Positions 25,554 to 33,249 of a stretch of 64,000 nt of DNA are shown piece after piece. Position 1 is the stretch's first letter. Each line of letters starts with the position of its first letter. The position numbers were made by a program, and so were the translations under genes. This stretch comes from Microbacterium ureisolvens (GTDB lineage Bacteria; Actinomycetota; Actinomycetes; Actinomycetales; Microbacteriaceae). Location of the stretch: assembly GCF_015278315.1 (NCBI RefSeq), contig NZ_JADIJE010000015.1, forward strand, positions 22,362 to 86,361. The letters run 5' to 3'. The notes under the pieces are model-generated. The model was not told the origin of the DNA, made no database searches, and saw nothing but the letters and a program-made list of their open reading frames with translations.

Positions 25554-25820
25554 TCAGCTCGCGGTCGGGGGTCCGCCGTCCGACCACACTTCGTCAGCCG
25601 ATACGGAGTCGGGTGCCTCGTCGGGAACGGGCACGATCGCCAGCGGCACGCCGGGAGTCAGGAGCAGGTGCGCGGCGCGCATCATGCCCTCGCCGTCGTT
25701 GACCTCCAGCCAGTGGGTGCCCGCGCGCAGGCCCGCCTCCACCTCCTGCCGGAGGTCCTCGAGCCGTCGCCCCCCGACGCTGTAGTGCTCTCCGCCGTAG
25801 AAGATGTCGATCCGCTTCAT
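25554..25820 (-). CDS. small uncharacterised protein, paralogue of the gene at 30933
   Basis: 88 residues, no signal or membrane segment. The pattern MKRIDIFYGGEHYSV..R..EDL...V...L..GTHWLEV.DG.G......LLLTPGVPLAIVPVP matches almost position for position the 72-residue protein encoded at 30933-31151. The fold is probably alpha/beta and cytoplasmic. ATG start; the C-terminus is an acidic tail. Function unknown; both copies flank the sugar importer and small stress-like genes. Confidence 0.75.
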   Translation of the reverse strand: MKRIDIFYGGEHYSVGGRRLEDLRQEVEAGLRAGTHWLEVNDGEGMMRAAHLLLTPGVPLAIVPVPDEAPDSVSADEVWSDGGPPTAS

Positions 25821-25876
25821 GATCGCTCCCGTCGCCGTCCCCATCTCAGCGGCAGCTCGCGGCATCACGAAGCGTC

Positions 25877-25905
25877 TTGACAGCGGCCCTGCGGAGGCAT
25901 AGACC
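25877..25905 (+). promoter_or_regulatory. candidate promoter of the sugar-importer operon
   Basis: TTGACA (25877-25882), 17 bp, TAGACC (25900-25905). A second possible -10, TAGCGT (25993-25998), lies nearer the gene; the same word precedes the gene at 30933. Which one is used is not clear. Confidence 0.35.
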
Positions 25906-26038
25906 GAGGTTCGCTCGCTCCAGCATCCGCACGCCGTCTACGCCCTCCGGTGCTCGCCGTCAACCCCTTCGTCTGTGCGCGTCGCCCGCCCTTAGCGTGC
26001 CACCACCGCCCACTTCTCATCGGGCGGAGGAGGCGATC

Positions 26039-27424
26039 ATGCGCAAGCAGACAAGGACGTGGGTGGCCGCCGGCGCCATCGCACTGCTGGCCGTCACCGG
26101 CACAGGCTGTGCCGTCGGAACGGGCGGAGCCGGCGACGACGACGCGGAATACGACCCGGATGCCGACCTCAGCGGATCGATGTCGGTGATGGGCTTCTCG
26201 GGCGTCGATGAAGTCGCGACCAGCAGGCTCGACTACGCCGAGGAGCAGCTCGGCGAGGTGGAGGTCAACCTCTCCGAGGGCGAGCTCGACCTGCAGCAGT
26301 TCCTTTCCGCCGTCGCGACGGGCGAGCCGCCGGACATCGTCTACGCCAACCGCGACCAGATCGGCTCGCTCGCCGCGCGCGGCGCCGTCATCCCGCTCGA
26401 CCGGTGCATCGACGGCGAGGGCATTCCGACCGACGAGTACGTGGAGGCGGCTCTGGCCCAGGTCACGCTCGACGGCACGGTGTACGGCATCCCGGAGTTC
26501 AACAGCGTGCAGCTGACGATGGCGAACGCTGATCTCCTCTCGGCCGCAGGCCTGAGCGTCGAGGACGTCAACGGCTCGAACTGGGAGGCGATGAGCGCCG
26601 CGAACCAGGCGCTGTCGGTCTCCGACGGTGGCAACATCCAGGTCATCGGCGTCGACAGCAAGCTGCCCGAGTTCCTGCCGCTGTGGGCCAAGGCCAACGG
26701 CGTCGACCTGATCTCGGAGGACGGCAAGACCGCGCAGCTCGACGATCCCGCCGTGGTCGAGGCGCTCGAGTGGGCGGTGTCGATCTACGAGGCGCAGGGC
26801 GGGTTCAGCGCCGTCAAGGCGTACCGCGACTCGGCCGATTTCTTCGGCGAGGGCAACCAGTTCGCGACCAGCGTGCTCGGGGCGATGCCGATGGAGCAGT
26901 GGTACGTCAACGTGCTGAACGACGTCTCACCCGATGCCCCCATGGCCTTCGACACCGTTCGCACCCGCGAGGGCGAGACGCTCGCGTACGCCTCCGGCTC
27001 CGCGTGGGCGATCCCCAGCGGCAGCGCGAACCCCGAGGCCGCCTGCCGGTTCGCCCGGGCCATGACCTCCACCGACGCCTGGCAGGCGGCGGCCGAGGCC
27101 CGGCTCGAGGCGCGCGAGGCCGAGGACAAGCCCTTCACCGGGATCCTCACGGGCAACAGGGCGGCCGACGAGATGGTCCGCGACATGACGACGTCCGGCG
27201 GAGAGCCGTGGGACACGGCGGTCGCGAAGATGTACGAGGCCAACGAGGCGACGTTCTCGCTGCCGGCCAACCCGGCGGACGCCGAGTTCAAGACGGCGAT
27301 GTTCGACGCCGTCAACTCGGTGCTCGACGGCAACGCGACGCCGCAGGAGGCACTCGCGACCGCGCAGGAAGAGGCCCAGTCCGCGCTCGATGAGGCGTGG
27401 TCGGAACTCGAGGCGGAGGAGTGA
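26039..27424 (+). CDS. sugar ABC transporter extracellular substrate-binding lipoprotein
   Basis: 461 residues, signal with Cys24 (TGTGC). SBP_bac_1-type sequence: PPDIVYANRDQIGSLAARGAVIPLD, VTLDGTVYGIPEF near residues 140-155, ASGSAWAIPSGSANPEAACRFARAM. It captures an oligosaccharide or polyol for the two permeases that follow. ATG with GGAGGAGG. There is no ATPase gene here; such systems commonly share a MsiK-type ATPase coded elsewhere. Confidence 0.9.
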   Translation: MRKQTRTWVAAGAIALLAVTGTGCAVGTGGAGDDDAEYDPDADLSGSMSVMGFSGVDEVATSRLDYAEEQLGEVEVNLSEGELDLQQFLSAVATGEPPDIVYANRDQIGSLAARGAVIPLDRCIDGEGIPTDEYVEAALAQVTLDGTVYGIPEFNSVQLTMANADLLSAAGLSVEDVNGSNWEAMSAANQALSVSDGGNIQVIGVDSKLPEFLPLWAKANGVDLISEDGKTAQLDDPAVVEALEWAVSIYEAQGGFSAVKAYRDSADFFGEGNQFATSVLGAMPMEQWYVNVLNDVSPDAPMAFDTVRTREGETLAYASGSAWAIPSGSANPEAACRFARAMTSTDAWQAAAEARLEAREAEDKPFTGILTGNRAADEMVRDMTTSGGEPWDTAVAKMYEANEATFSLPANPADAEFKTAMFDAVNSVLDGNATPQEALATAQEEAQSALDEAWSELEAEE

Positions 27425-28389
27425 TGTCGGCGTCGACGCTGACGGCTCCGCCGCCGGCCCCGCCGGCCGACCGCTTGCGGGCGCGCCGGCGGGCCCGACG
27501 GCGGTACGTCGGCTCGGCGCTGCTGTTCCTCAGTCCTTGGCTGATCGGCTTCGGGGTGTTCACCGCCTGGCCGCTCATCTACAGCGTCTACCTGTCGCTC
27601 ACGGACTACGACGTCATCAACAATCCCGAGTTCGTCGGCATGGACAACTACGTCCAGCTGTTCGAGGACCCGAAGATCGCGCTCGCCCTGGGCAACACCC
27701 TCATCTTCACGGCGGTGCAGGTGCCCCTGTACGTGCTGGTGTCGCTCGTGCTGGCGCTTCTGCTGAACAAGGCCGGACGCAGCGCGGGCTTCTTCCGCAC
27801 GATCTTCTTCCTGCCGAAGATGACCCCGCCGGTGGCCGTCGGGATCCTGTTCCTGCTGCTGTTCAACGGTCAGAACGGCCTGTTCAACACGGTGCTGGGC
27901 TGGTTCGGCATCGACGGGCCGTCGTGGACGACGGATGCCGCGTGGGTGAAGCCTGGTCTCATCATCATGAGCCTGTGGACGGTCGGCGCCTCGGTCATCA
28001 TCCTCCTCGCGGCGCTCCAGGCGGTGCCCGACGAGCTCTACGATTCGGCGCGGATGGACGGAGCCGGATTCTGGCGTCAGTCGCTGTCGGTCACCGTCCC
28101 GATGATCAGCCCTGCTCTGTTCTTCATCGTCGTGGTCAACACCATCGCCGGGCTGCAGACCTTCGATGAGGCGTATACGGCATTCTTCGGCGCGGGCAAT
28201 ACGACCTACAGCAACGACGCGGCGCTGTTCTACGTGATCTATCTGTTCCAGCAGGCGTTCGAGTTCCTCCACATGGGCTACGCGTCGGCGATGGCCTGGG
28301 TGCTCTTCGCGCTCATCATGGTGGTCACCGTCATCCAGATCGTCGTGTCGCGCCGCGTCGTCTACTACGAGGGGGAGGAGCGGTCATGA
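27424..28389 (+). CDS. sugar ABC transporter permease (MalF/UgpA-like)
   Basis: 321 residues, about six helices after a basic N-terminus. FLSPWLIGFGVFTAWPLIYSVYLSLTDY is the family start. The EAA loop LQAVPDELYDSARMDGAGFWRQ lies near residue 200. The ATG overlaps the binding-protein stop by one base (TGATG). Confidence 0.92.
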   Translation: MSASTLTAPPPAPPADRLRARRRARRRYVGSALLFLSPWLIGFGVFTAWPLIYSVYLSLTDYDVINNPEFVGMDNYVQLFEDPKIALALGNTLIFTAVQVPLYVLVSLVLALLLNKAGRSAGFFRTIFFLPKMTPPVAVGILFLLLFNGQNGLFNTVLGWFGIDGPSWTTDAAWVKPGLIIMSLWTVGASVIILLAALQAVPDELYDSARMDGAGFWRQSLSVTVPMISPALFFIVVVNTIAGLQTFDEAYTAFFGAGNTTYSNDAALFYVIYLFQQAFEFLHMGYASAMAWVLFALIMVVTVIQIVVSRRVVYYEGEERS

Positions 28390-29369
28390 GCAGGGTGCTG
28401 CCGCCCGGCCAGTCCACTCCCGAGGAGATGGGCGCCCGTCACCCCAGCGGGCCGATCGACACCGCCGAGTCCGGCTCGCGCGCGACGGGGGCCGTCGAAG
28501 CCGGGAGAGGCCCGGCCTCCACGGCCGGGCGTGCCCGGCGTCGGCGGCGCGTGCGCACCGCGCTCGTCATCACGGCGCTCTCGCTGCTCGCGGTGGTCTT
28601 CGCCTACCCCTTCGTATGGCTGGTCAGCGCCTCGTTCAAGCCGCGCAGCGAGGTCTTCGACAACAAGCTGATTCCCGAGACCTTCACGCTGGACAACTAC
28701 GTGCAGGTGTGGGAGACGGCGCCGCTCGCGCTGTGGCTGTGGAACACGCTGCTGGTCACGGTGCTCGCCGCGACGACTGTGACGCTGTCCAGCGCGATGG
28801 TGGCGTGGGGCTTCTCCTACTTCCGCTTCCGCGGACGCGGAGCCCTGTTCGGCGTCGTGCTGGCCACGATGATGCTGCCGGGCGCCGTGACGATGATCCC
28901 GACGTTCCTGATCTGGAACGCCCTCGGTTTCGTGGGCACGCTCGTCCCGCTGTGGGCGGGCAATCTCTTCGGCAGCGCCTTCTACATCTTCCTGCTGCGG
29001 CAGTTCATGCTGGGCCTCCCGCGCGAGTTCTTCGAAGCGGCACGCGTGGACGGGGCGTCCAACTGGCAGATCTTCTGGCGGATCGCGCTGCCGCTCAGCA
29101 AGCCCGCGCTCGCGGTCACCTTCGTGTTCGAGGTGCAGGCGGTGTGGACCGACCTCATGCGGGCGCTCATCTACCTGCGCGACTCGTCGGATTTCACCGT
29201 GCCGCGAGGGCTCAAGTCGCTCGTGGACGCCTTCGGATTCGGCGGCGAATGGCACTGGGAGCTCATCGTCACGGCGAGCGTCATCGCGACGGTCCCGATG
29301 ATCATCGTGTTCTTCGTCGCCCAGCGGCAGATCATCCACGGGATCAGCGCGGGCGGGGTGAAGGGCTGA
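28386..29369 (+). CDS. sugar ABC transporter permease (MalG/UgpE-like)
   Basis: 327 residues. A Gly/Pro-rich N-terminal 60 residues is longer than usual, then AYPFVWLVSASFKPRSEVF and the EAA loop LPREFFEAARVDGASNWQIF. It forms the channel with the upstream permease (ATGA overlap). It ends in a hairpin that contains its stop codon. Confidence 0.92.
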   Translation: MSRVLPPGQSTPEEMGARHPSGPIDTAESGSRATGAVEAGRGPASTAGRARRRRRVRTALVITALSLLAVVFAYPFVWLVSASFKPRSEVFDNKLIPETFTLDNYVQVWETAPLALWLWNTLLVTVLAATTVTLSSAMVAWGFSYFRFRGRGALFGVVLATMMLPGAVTMIPTFLIWNALGFVGTLVPLWAGNLFGSAFYIFLLRQFMLGLPREFFEAARVDGASNWQIFWRIALPLSKPALAVTFVFEVQAVWTDLMRALIYLRDSSDFTVPRGLKSLVDAFGFGGEWHWELIVTASVIATVPMIIVFFVAQRQIIHGISAGGVKG

Positions 29370-29388
29370 CCGGGCGCCGGTCAGCCCT
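29362..29388. terminator. perfect 12-bp hairpin over the permease stop codon
   Basis: AGGGCTGACCGG, loop GCG, CCGGTCAGCCCT. It lies between convergent genes and could stop both transcripts. No U tract on the plus side. Confidence 0.65.
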
Positions 29389-29389
29389 C

Positions 29390-29728
29390 TCAGCCGACGA
29401 GGTCGTGCTCGTCCTCGTGCTCGACGTGCGGCATGGCGGGTTCGGGCACCAGATACAGTCCGGCCGGCGAGTTCGCCGTATGGGCCAGCGCGTCGATCCA
29501 TGCCGGATTCAGCTGCGGCTTGCGGCTGCCGTAGAACTTGTAGACCAGCGAGCATCGGGGATGCACCCAGATCGTCGTGCGTCCGTCGCCGATGCTCGCA
29601 TCGTCGCGCCACGTGAAGTGGAACGGCTCTCCCCGCCTGAGTTTCGTGCCGATCACCAACTGCAGGTGAGCGAGCGTCCTGTCGTCGAAATCGACCTTGA
29701 CAGCCCCTTCATAGATCAGCTTGCCCAT
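29390..29728 (-). CDS. DUF7882-like small protein (MGKLIYEG family)
   Basis: 112 residues, starting MGKLIYEGAVKVDFDDRTLAHLQLVIGTKLRRGEPFHFTW, a pattern I know from many small microbacterial proteins often labelled as ligase-like or DUF7882. Soluble, with an acidic C-terminus (HVEHEDEHDLVG). An in-frame ATG at 29812 also has a ribosome site, but the family normally begins MGKL. Function unknown. Confidence 0.75.
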   Translation of the reverse strand: MGKLIYEGAVKVDFDDRTLAHLQLVIGTKLRRGEPFHFTWRDDASIGDGRTTIWVHPRCSLVYKFYGSRKPQLNPAWIDALAHTANSPAGLYLVPEPAMPHVEHEDEHDLVG

Positions 29729-29912
29729 GGTGGGCCTCCGTCCGAAGACTGCCGGCGTCCGGCGCGGTTGGGGGTCGCAACGAGGCGGACGTCGATCAGG
29801 CTCCGTGTCCATGGTCCTCCCAGGGACGGTGCCTGGCTAGGGCTTGACACCCGGTTCAGCGGGCCTGCTGTCCGTGGATCCCCCCTCTCCTGCGCTGACG
29901 GAAGGTGGCTCG

Positions 29913-30593
29913 TCACTCGCTCGACACGGACGACTCGTGGTGCGGTGCTCCGACGGGCTTGGACTCGCTCGAGCCGCGCTGGCGGAGGAAGATCGACAGC
30001 GCGATCATCGCCCCGACGGCGAGGAACTCCGACTGCCAGTTTTGCAGCGTCCGGTTCCAGAAGTCCGGTGTGCCGACGTACTGGATCCAGGTGATCGCGG
30101 GCTGCCCGTGCTCGGCGTTCTCGGAATTCATGACCACGGTGCCGGCCAGCGACTGCGCCAGCCACGAGAGCACGAACACGGCGCCCATCACGAGCAGCAG
30201 CGAGTTGGAGAAGATCGTCTGCCGGATGCCGCGCGCACGGGCCCACGAGGGCGAATCCGCCCGGGCGTGCTCTCCGACCAGCTGCTCCTCATCCGTGCCC
30301 GGTCCTTCATCGCCGGGCTTCTTGGACTCCGGGGACCCCCGCTGGACGAGCCAGATGGTCGCCGCGATGAACAGGAAGAACTGCAGGAACTCCGACTGCC
30401 AGTTCTCGGCGACGTCCACGACGAACTCGGACGAGCCGATGAAGGCGAGGAAGCTCTCGGCGGCCTGGCCGTGCTGCTGGAGTCGCTCGTTGTTCTCGAG
30501 CCACCCGGCGACGGACTGTCCGGCCAGGGCGAGCACGAACAGGGCGCCGAACAGGAAGCTGAGGGCGTTGTCGCGAAGCGGGCGCATCGTCAT
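29913..30593 (-). CDS. DUF6766-like membrane protein with internal duplication
   Basis: 226 residues built of two similar halves (about 10-92 and 125-210). Each has a membrane helix ending AGQSVAG or AQSLAG, an EHGQ/QHGQ turn, NWQSEFL, a second membrane helix and the basic end QRGS-ESK. There are four helices in all. The duplicated NWQSEFL suggests a bundle with two equivalent sites. Function unknown. ATGA overlap with the 41-residue gene upstream. Confidence 0.75.
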   Translation of the reverse strand: MTMRPLRDNALSFLFGALFVLALAGQSVAGWLENNERLQQHGQAAESFLAFIGSSEFVVDVAENWQSEFLQFFLFIAATIWLVQRGSPESKKPGDEGPGTDEEQLVGEHARADSPSWARARGIRQTIFSNSLLLVMGAVFVLSWLAQSLAGTVVMNSENAEHGQPAITWIQYVGTPDFWNRTLQNWQSEFLAVGAMIALSIFLRQRGSSESKPVGAPHHESSVSSE

Positions 30594-30715
30594 CGCCCCA
30601 TCAACGGGATCGCGATCATGTACGCCAGGCCCGCCGCGAGCACCGCGATCCATGACCAGAACACGACCGCCTCGCCCCGGCGGGCGCCTTCCTCTTCCGG
30701 AGTGAAATCCACCAT
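30590..30715 (-). CDS. 41-residue single-helix membrane protein
   Basis: Charged N-terminus (MVDFTPEEEGARRGEA), then one membrane helix VVFWSWIAVLAAGLAYMIAIPLM. AAGGGAG-like ribosome site (AAGGGAG) before the ATG and a 4-bp overlap with the next gene support real translation. Probably an accessory subunit of the four-helix protein that follows. Confidence 0.65.
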   Translation of the reverse strand: MVDFTPEEEGARRGEAVVFWSWIAVLAAGLAYMIAIPLMGR

Positions 30716-30882
30716 CTCGATCTCCCTTCGTCCCGTGCGGCTCGGTCGACGACATGCTGGCCACCACCTGCCGCGGCGGAAAGGTGCTTGACAGACGAAC
30801 GTCGATCGGTCACGGCCAGGGCAGGTCCACCCGCGGATGCCTTCGATCCGCCCACCCCCTTTCCCCGCGACGGGCGCGGGGT

Positions 30883-30888
30883 TAGCGT
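30883..30888 (+). promoter_or_regulatory. possible -10 box TAGCGT
   Basis: The TTAGCGT word lies 45 bp before the gene at 30933 and also 41 bp before the binding-protein gene at 26039, hinting at a shared promoter type. Confidence 0.35.
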
Positions 30889-30932
30889 CGAGGGGGCGGG
30901 GAGACCGGCGGGAGTCGGACGGAGGAGCCGCA

Positions 30933-31151
30933 ATGGCACACATCGAAGTGCTCTACGGGAGTCAGACATTCACGATCGTCGACCGCACCATCGACGACGT
31001 GCAGAGCCACATCGACGCCGTCCTGGCCACCGGCACCTCGGGATGGATCTCGGCCTTCGACGGCCACGGGCCACGTGCCCCCGTCCGCCTTCTCGTCACC
31101 GCCGGCGTGCCCATCGCCCTGACCTTCGTCCCCTCGGACGACGAGCTCTGA
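30933..31151 (+). CDS. small uncharacterised protein, paralogue of the gene at 25554
   Basis: 72 residues: MAHIEVLYGSQTFTIVDRTIDDVQSHIDAVLATGTSGWISAFDGHG, then LLVTAGVPIALTFVP and an acidic end. Same layout as the protein at 25554-25820, without its extra C-terminal tail. GGAGGAG ribosome site. Divergent from the 41-residue/DUF6766 pair. Function unknown. Confidence 0.72.
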   Translation: MAHIEVLYGSQTFTIVDRTIDDVQSHIDAVLATGTSGWISAFDGHGPRAPVRLLVTAGVPIALTFVPSDDEL

Positions 31152-31164
31152 AGCATCGGCGAAG

Positions 31165-31198
31165 CGACAAGGCCGGCTCTTGCGAGCCGGCCTTGTCG
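31165..31198. terminator. bidirectional terminator between the small gene and tRNA-Arg
   Basis: Fifteen perfect pairs (CGACAAGGCCGGCTC with its complement) and loop TTGC. It starts 14 bp past the stop at 31151 and ends 6 bp from the 3' end of the tRNA gene. Confidence 0.8.
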
Positions 31199-31203
31199 TG
31201 TTG

Positions 31204-31276
31204 CGCCCCCGACAGGAATCGAACCTGCGACCTTTGGTACCGGAAACCAACGCTCTATCCCCTGAGCTACGGAGGC
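31204..31276 (-). tRNA. tRNA-Arg (anticodon CCG)
   Basis: Minus strand: acceptor GCCTCCG pairs with CGGGGGC (one G-U), D-arm TAGCTCAGGGGATAGAGC, anticodon stem TTGGT/ACCAA with loop TTCCGGT (anticodon CCG), and T-arm with GGTTCGAATCC. About 73 nt; the CCA end is not encoded. It reads CGG, a frequent Arg codon in GC-rich genomes. The arginyl-tRNA synthetase gene lies 2 kb away. Confidence 0.95.
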
Positions 31277-31320
31277 GTGCCGATCGAGATTACCACCCTC
31301 GGCGGGGTGCGCCCGCCAGG

Positions 31321-32166
31321 TCAGGGGATGGCGGGGGTGCCGTCGTGCGGGGCGTCGGCGACGATGGCCGGCTGCCCCTCGAGCCGCTCGACGGCACGCG
31401 CGACCCTGTCGGCGAGGTAGGCATGGCCCGCGGTCGACGGGTGGTCACGGCCGACCGGGCCGGTGTCGATGACGTCGAGGTAGTTCGCCGTCGTGATCCA
31501 GTCCTCGGCGATGGGGGAGATGTACCACCAGCCGCGCGCGGCGGCCAGCGCGCTCAGCTCGGCGTCGATCTCCCTCGTCGCGCTCTGCACGGGGAGCACC
31601 TGCGGAGACGGGCCCAGGATCACGATGTCGGCGTCGGGATAGGTGGAGGCGAGCGCATCCCACGCGGCGGTGACCGCCTCCCGGTATCCGGCCGGGTACA
31701 GCTTGCGGTCGTTGATCGAACCCTCGACGAGGATCAGGTCCGGCGCGAGGGCCGGGTCCAGCGCCGCGATCCGCTCGCCATAGGACGGTCCGTCGAGGCC
31801 GGGCTTGAGGTAGCCGCTGCCGCGGACTCCGTCCACGATCGTCTCGACGCCCAGCTGGCCGGCCAGCAGGTACGCGAATCCGAGGGTCGGCACGTTCGCC
31901 GCCGAGCCGTACACCCACGAGTCGCCGAAGACGAGCACGCGCGCACCCTCTTCGAGCGCCAGCGGAGCGGGAGGGACGGATGCCGCGGCCTGCGCCTCGC
32001 CTTCCGCCGCAGCGACCGGGCGCACCGGCTCGGACGGGGCTCCCCAGGGCCGGAGGACCGCCACCGTGCACACCGCGGCGACGGCCAGCGCGGCGGCCAG
32101 CAGGGGAAGCCAGAGCCGCTGTGCGCGGGTGCGGCCGGGCGCGTGCATGAGAAGAGGGTAAGTCAT
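31321..32166 (-). CDS. secreted or membrane-anchored SGNH/GDSL hydrolase
   Basis: 281 residues. One N-terminal hydrophobic segment (about 18-40) and a Pro/Ala linker precede the SGNH domain: VFGDSWVYG (catalytic Ser near residue 86), RGSGY with Gly, GSINDR with Asn, and DHPSTAGH with the catalytic Asp-His. Such enzymes remove acyl groups from polysaccharides or lipids. ATG at 32166 is preferred over the ATG at 32148 because only it has purine-rich sequence upstream. Confidence 0.85.
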   Translation of the reverse strand: MTYPLLMHAPGRTRAQRLWLPLLAAALAVAAVCTVAVLRPWGAPSEPVRPVAAAEGEAQAAASVPPAPLALEEGARVLVFGDSWVYGSAANVPTLGFAYLLAGQLGVETIVDGVRGSGYLKPGLDGPSYGERIAALDPALAPDLILVEGSINDRKLYPAGYREAVTAAWDALASTYPDADIVILGPSPQVLPVQSATREIDAELSALAAARGWWYISPIAEDWITTANYLDVIDTGPVGRDHPSTAGHAYLADRVARAVERLEGQPAIVADAPHDGTPAIP

Positions 32167-32309
32167 CTCCCGCCGACCTCCGCACGCGGGGTGCGATCTG
32201 GGGAAAAGCAGGGGTCGATCCTGAGCTTCGAGGGCGCTTCCAGCACACTCACGGCGGCCGCCGGGCAAGACCGCACGGACCGGTGCCGACGGCATGCGAG
32301 GATACTTCG

Positions 32310-33152
32310 GTGCAACGCGTCGTGACCGCTGAGATGGACCTCGAATTGGGGGCATCCGTCGACCTCATCTTCCAGATCGCGGCCGCTCAGGCGGTGCCGA
32401 TCTCGAATGAGCAGCTGACCTTCACTCAGGGCGATCGCGTCTACACGCCGACCGAGATCGTCGACCAGTCCGGGAGCCGGCTGCACCGCCTCACGGGCGA
32501 GCCCGGCCGGCTCGAGATCCGGTACGAGGCGACCGTCGACGGGCAGGCATCATCCAGCCGCACGAGCGACCTCGAGGCCATCACCTACCTGCGCCCGAGC
32601 CGGTACGCGCAGTCCGACGAAGTGTTCCAGCAGGCGCGCCGGCAGTTCAAGGGGCTGTCGGGCCACGACCTGATCGCGGCGGTCTCGGAGTTCGTCTCCA
32701 CCAGCACCACCTACACGCCCGGCCTCAGCCAGGGGACCGACAGCGCCGTGACGACGCTCATGACCGGTCAGGGGGTGTGCCGCGACTACGCGCACGTCGT
32801 CATCGCCCTCCTGCGGGCGATGGACATGCCGGCCCGCTACGCGGCCTGCTTCGCGCCCGGCCTGCGTCCCATGGACTTCCATGCCGTCGCCGAGGCCTAC
32901 CTCGACGGCGCCTGGTACGTGATCGACGCGACCCGCCTCGCCAACCGCAACTCGCTGGTGCGCATCGCGACGGGCCGCGATGCCGCCGACTGCGCGTTCC
33001 TCAGCTACCACGGCGGCTACGTGGGGCTCCAGCGTCTGCGCGTGGACGCGTGGGTCGTCCCGGAGGCGGCGACGCTGGACGGCCTCGAGACGCTGCCCGC
33101 GGCATCCGATCCCGCCGCCGACGACTTCGGCGCACTGGTGCAGATCTCCTGA
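32310..33152 (+). CDS. transglutaminase-like domain protein
   Basis: 280 residues. N-terminal beta domain, then the transglutaminase-like core with GQGVCRDYAHVVIALLR (Cys near residue 156), FHAVAEAYLDGAWYVIDATR (His and Asp), completing the Cys-His-Asp triad. Cytoplasmic, as no signal is present. Members act as cysteine proteases or amidases; the substrate is unknown. GTG start chosen because family members begin near QRVVTAEM; GTG at 32283 is an alternative. Confidence 0.83.
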   Translation: MQRVVTAEMDLELGASVDLIFQIAAAQAVPISNEQLTFTQGDRVYTPTEIVDQSGSRLHRLTGEPGRLEIRYEATVDGQASSSRTSDLEAITYLRPSRYAQSDEVFQQARRQFKGLSGHDLIAAVSEFVSTSTTYTPGLSQGTDSAVTTLMTGQGVCRDYAHVVIALLRAMDMPARYAACFAPGLRPMDFHAVAEAYLDGAWYVIDATRLANRNSLVRIATGRDAADCAFLSYHGGYVGLQRLRVDAWVVPEAATLDGLETLPAASDPAADDFGALVQIS

Positions 33153-33234
33153 GCCGGGCCTCGCGCAGCCGAGGTGCGCGTGGGGACGCGTCGCGGCCAC
33201 AGGCGTCGATGCGAAACGCCCAGGACCGGGCGAA

Positions 33235-33240
33235 TAGACT
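33235..33240 (+). promoter_or_regulatory. -10 box TAGACT before argS
   Basis: It ends 9 bp before the ATG at 33250; no ribosome site lies between, so argS is probably leaderless or has 1-3 nt of leader. Confidence 0.5.
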
Positions 33241-33249
33241 GGGCCGGTT

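Noticed and set aside
25876..25882. HspR (HAIR) site at the CTTGACA word
   Set aside because: The HAIR element needs CTTGAGT and an inverted partner 7 bp away; neither is present.
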